Source: Ignavibacteriales bacterium (GTDB lineage: Bacteria; Bacteroidota; Ignavibacteria; Ignavibacteriales; SURF-24). From it: 64,000 nt of DNA. The notes beneath the pieces were generated by a model that was given only the letters and a program-made list of their open reading frames with translations, was not told where the DNA came from and did no database searches. The position numbers and the translations under genes were made by a program. Below are positions 62,661 through 64,000 of the stretch, piece by piece; position 1 is the first letter of the stretch, and each line of letters starts with the position of its first letter. Where the stretch lies: positions 1 to 64,000 of the forward strand of contig JAPLFH010000018.1 of assembly GCA_026390815.1 (NCBI GenBank), given 5' to 3'.

Positions 62661-64000
62661 TTGGAACAAATTATTAAAAATTCAACTCTCAACCGGATTG
62701 CCTTCATTGGAAATTATTTACCACGGCAATGTGGAATTGCTACATTTACAACTGATCTGTGCGAAGCCATCGCCGAAAAATACAGTAGTACAACATGCAT
62801 TGCGCTGCCCGTAAACGATGTGTTAACTGGTTATGCTTATCCAAAAAGAGTTCGATTTGAACTTACAGAAAAAGACATAGATTCTTACTTAAGAGCCTCG
62901 GATTTTTTAAATATAAATAATGTTGACCTGGTGTGCCTGCAATTCGAGTATGGAATTTTCGGTGGAAAAACAGGAAGCCACATCCTGGCGCTCTTGCGTG
63001 GATTACGCATGCCAATCGTAACAACTTTGCACACTATACTAAAAGACCCAAACTCTGAGCAGAGGCGAGTATTGGAAGAAGTCGCAGCATTATCAGATCG
63101 TTTAGTGGTGATGAGCGAACTCGGTGCTGAATTTCTGAATGATATTTATCATGTGGCTTTGGATAAAGTCGATATGATTCATCATGGAATACCGGATGTA
63201 CCATTTGTAGATCCAAGTTTTAATAAAGATTTATTTGGAGTTGAGGGTAAAATAGTTTTATTAAGTTTTGGTTTGCTCTCATCAAGCAAAGGAATCGAAA
63301 CAGTTATATCTGCACTACCAGAGATTGTTGCCCGTTATCCCAACGTTGTTTATATCGTAGTTGGCGCAACACATCCACATGTTATTCAACAAGAAGGTGA
63401 AACCTACCGCTTGTCTTTGCAATGGCTGGCTAAACAGAAGGGAGTAGAAGGTAATGTTATTTTTTACAACCGTTTTGTTAATTTGGAAGAACTTGTTGAG
63501 TTCATTAGTGCTGCAGATATTTATATTACTCCCTATCTAAATGAGGCACAGATAACTTCCGGAACTTTGGCTTATACATTGGGAGCCGGTAAGGCAGTCA
63601 TATCTACACCATATTGGTATGCGCAAGAAATTCTTTCAGAAGGAAGGGGAGTGTTGGTTCCATTCCGCGATCATAACGCTATGGCGGAGCAGGTTATTAA
63701 CTTGTTGGACAACGAATCGGACCGGCATGCAATGCGCAAGCGTGCTTATAAGTTTGGGCGGGCGATGATTTGGTCCGAAGTGGCGCAACGGTATATGGAA
63801 AGCTTTGAACGTGCACGAACTGAACGTCGTCATTATATTCCACCAGGATTTATAGCGAAGGCACTCGATAAATATCCGGGTGAATTACCTCCGCTAAAAT
63901 TGGATCACTTACAAAATATGACTGATGAAACCGGTATGTTGCAGCATGCTCTTTTTACCGTTCCAAATTATTCTCATGGATATACAACCGATGATAATGC
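62661..64000 (+). CDS. Glycosyltransferase (GT4-like), runs off the window end
   Basis: An open frame from TTG 62661 to the last base, at least 446 residues. It starts NRIAFIGNYLPRQCGIATFT, has a glycosyltransferase fold with LLSFGLLSSSKGIETVISAL (Rossmann C-domain) and EAQITSGTLAYTLGAGKAVI (nucleotide-sugar site). After about residue 385 a new region begins (LQNMTDETGMLQHALFTVPN) that often continues as a glycosidase-like domain in such proteins. No ATG fits the family start; TTG follows GGAAATGGA. Donor sugar unknown. Confidence 0.85.
   Translation, partial: MEQIIKNSTLNRIAFIGNYLPRQCGIATFTTDLCEAIAEKYSSTTCIALPVNDVLTGYAYPKRVRFELTEKDIDSYLRASDFLNINNVDLVCLQFEYGIFGGKTGSHILALLRGLRMPIVTTLHTILKDPNSEQRRVLEEVAALSDRLVVMSELGAEFLNDIYHVALDKVDMIHHGIPDVPFVDPSFNKDLFGVEGKIVLLSFGLLSSSKGIETVISALPEIVARYPNVVYIVVGATHPHVIQQEGETYRLSLQWLAKQKGVEGNVIFYNRFVNLEELVEFISAADIYITPYLNEAQITSGTLAYTLGAGKAVISTPYWYAQEILSEGRGVLVPFRDHNAMAEQVINLLDNESDRHAMRKRAYKFGRAMIWSEVAQRYMESFERARTERRHYIPPGFIAKALDKYPGELPPLKLDHLQNMTDETGMLQHALFTVPNYSHGYTTDDN

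Overview
The window reads as a low-GC (roughly one third G+C by eye) chromosome segment from the Ignavibacteria/Chlorobi/Bacteroidetes side of the tree. The taxonomic clues are C-terminal type IX secretion (Por) sorting domains with the NYPNPFNP signature, OmpA proteins with thrombospondin type 3 repeats, DUF3494 adhesin-like proteins and abundant PAS/CheB-CheR signalling proteins. Almost every supportable gene is on the + strand. No rRNA, tRNA, CRISPR array or intact transposase was seen.

Layout. 0-0.85 kb: a gene tail and a block of palindromes inside a long inverted repeat. 0.85-12.6 kb: signalling island (CheB/CheR/PAS fusion, histidine kinase, two NarL-type regulators, KaiC-like ATPase, hybrid kinase with a 5TM sensor). 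12.7-24.1 kb: small stress-type membrane proteins, a DUF6600 protein, CDP-alcohol phosphatidyltransferase, AsmA-like protein, OmpA protein, CsbD, a coiled-coil lipoprotein and DUF3943. 24.1-31.7 kb: three PAP2 phosphatases, bacterioferritin, a PRC-barrel protein, twin tiny membrane proteins and a LysE exporter. 31.8-41.4 kb: Nramp-like transporter, YtxH, a cupin/CheB pair of higher GC, a 4Fe-4S protein, an OYE-type reductase, GrpE, a decayed DnaJ and a second, almost identical LysE gene. 41.9-44.6 kb: DUF3494-T9SS and OmpA-TSP3 proteins. 44.8-53.5 kb: second signalling island with a giant kinase carrying seven tandem PAS repeats and a tandem-duplicated response-regulator/kinase. 54-62 kb: surface proteins (Ig-like repeat adhesin, OmpA, DUF3494-T9SS). 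The window ends inside a glycosyltransferase gene.

The most notable observation is a conserved element of about 45 bp found in 14 clear copies plus one degenerate copy. Every copy is intergenic, on the same strand as the next gene, and usually 60-230 bases before its start codon. It has a near-invariant 12-base centre (TAGTTCCTTTTT) flanked by arms that can pair (CAAARGATG and CATCCYTTTG). At least two copies show compensating changes in the arms. A KATT-type box follows at a constant 17 bases after GTTCC. The downstream genes are mostly small stress-type membrane proteins, lipoproteins and surface proteins, while the kinases and regulators lack it. I read it as the signature of an undescribed regulon (alternative-sigma promoter with operator, or a 5'-UTR hairpin). 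The three NarL-type regulators in the window are candidate binders, but this is inference.

The window also shows active duplication and decay: segmental duplication of an OmpA block, two LysE copies 9.8 kb apart, tandem kinases, exact 426-bp PAS repeats, and at least eight broken genes (response regulator, OmpA, lmo0937-type, YtxH, FN3-like lipoprotein, DnaJ, four-helix-bundle protein, Mce/MlaD).
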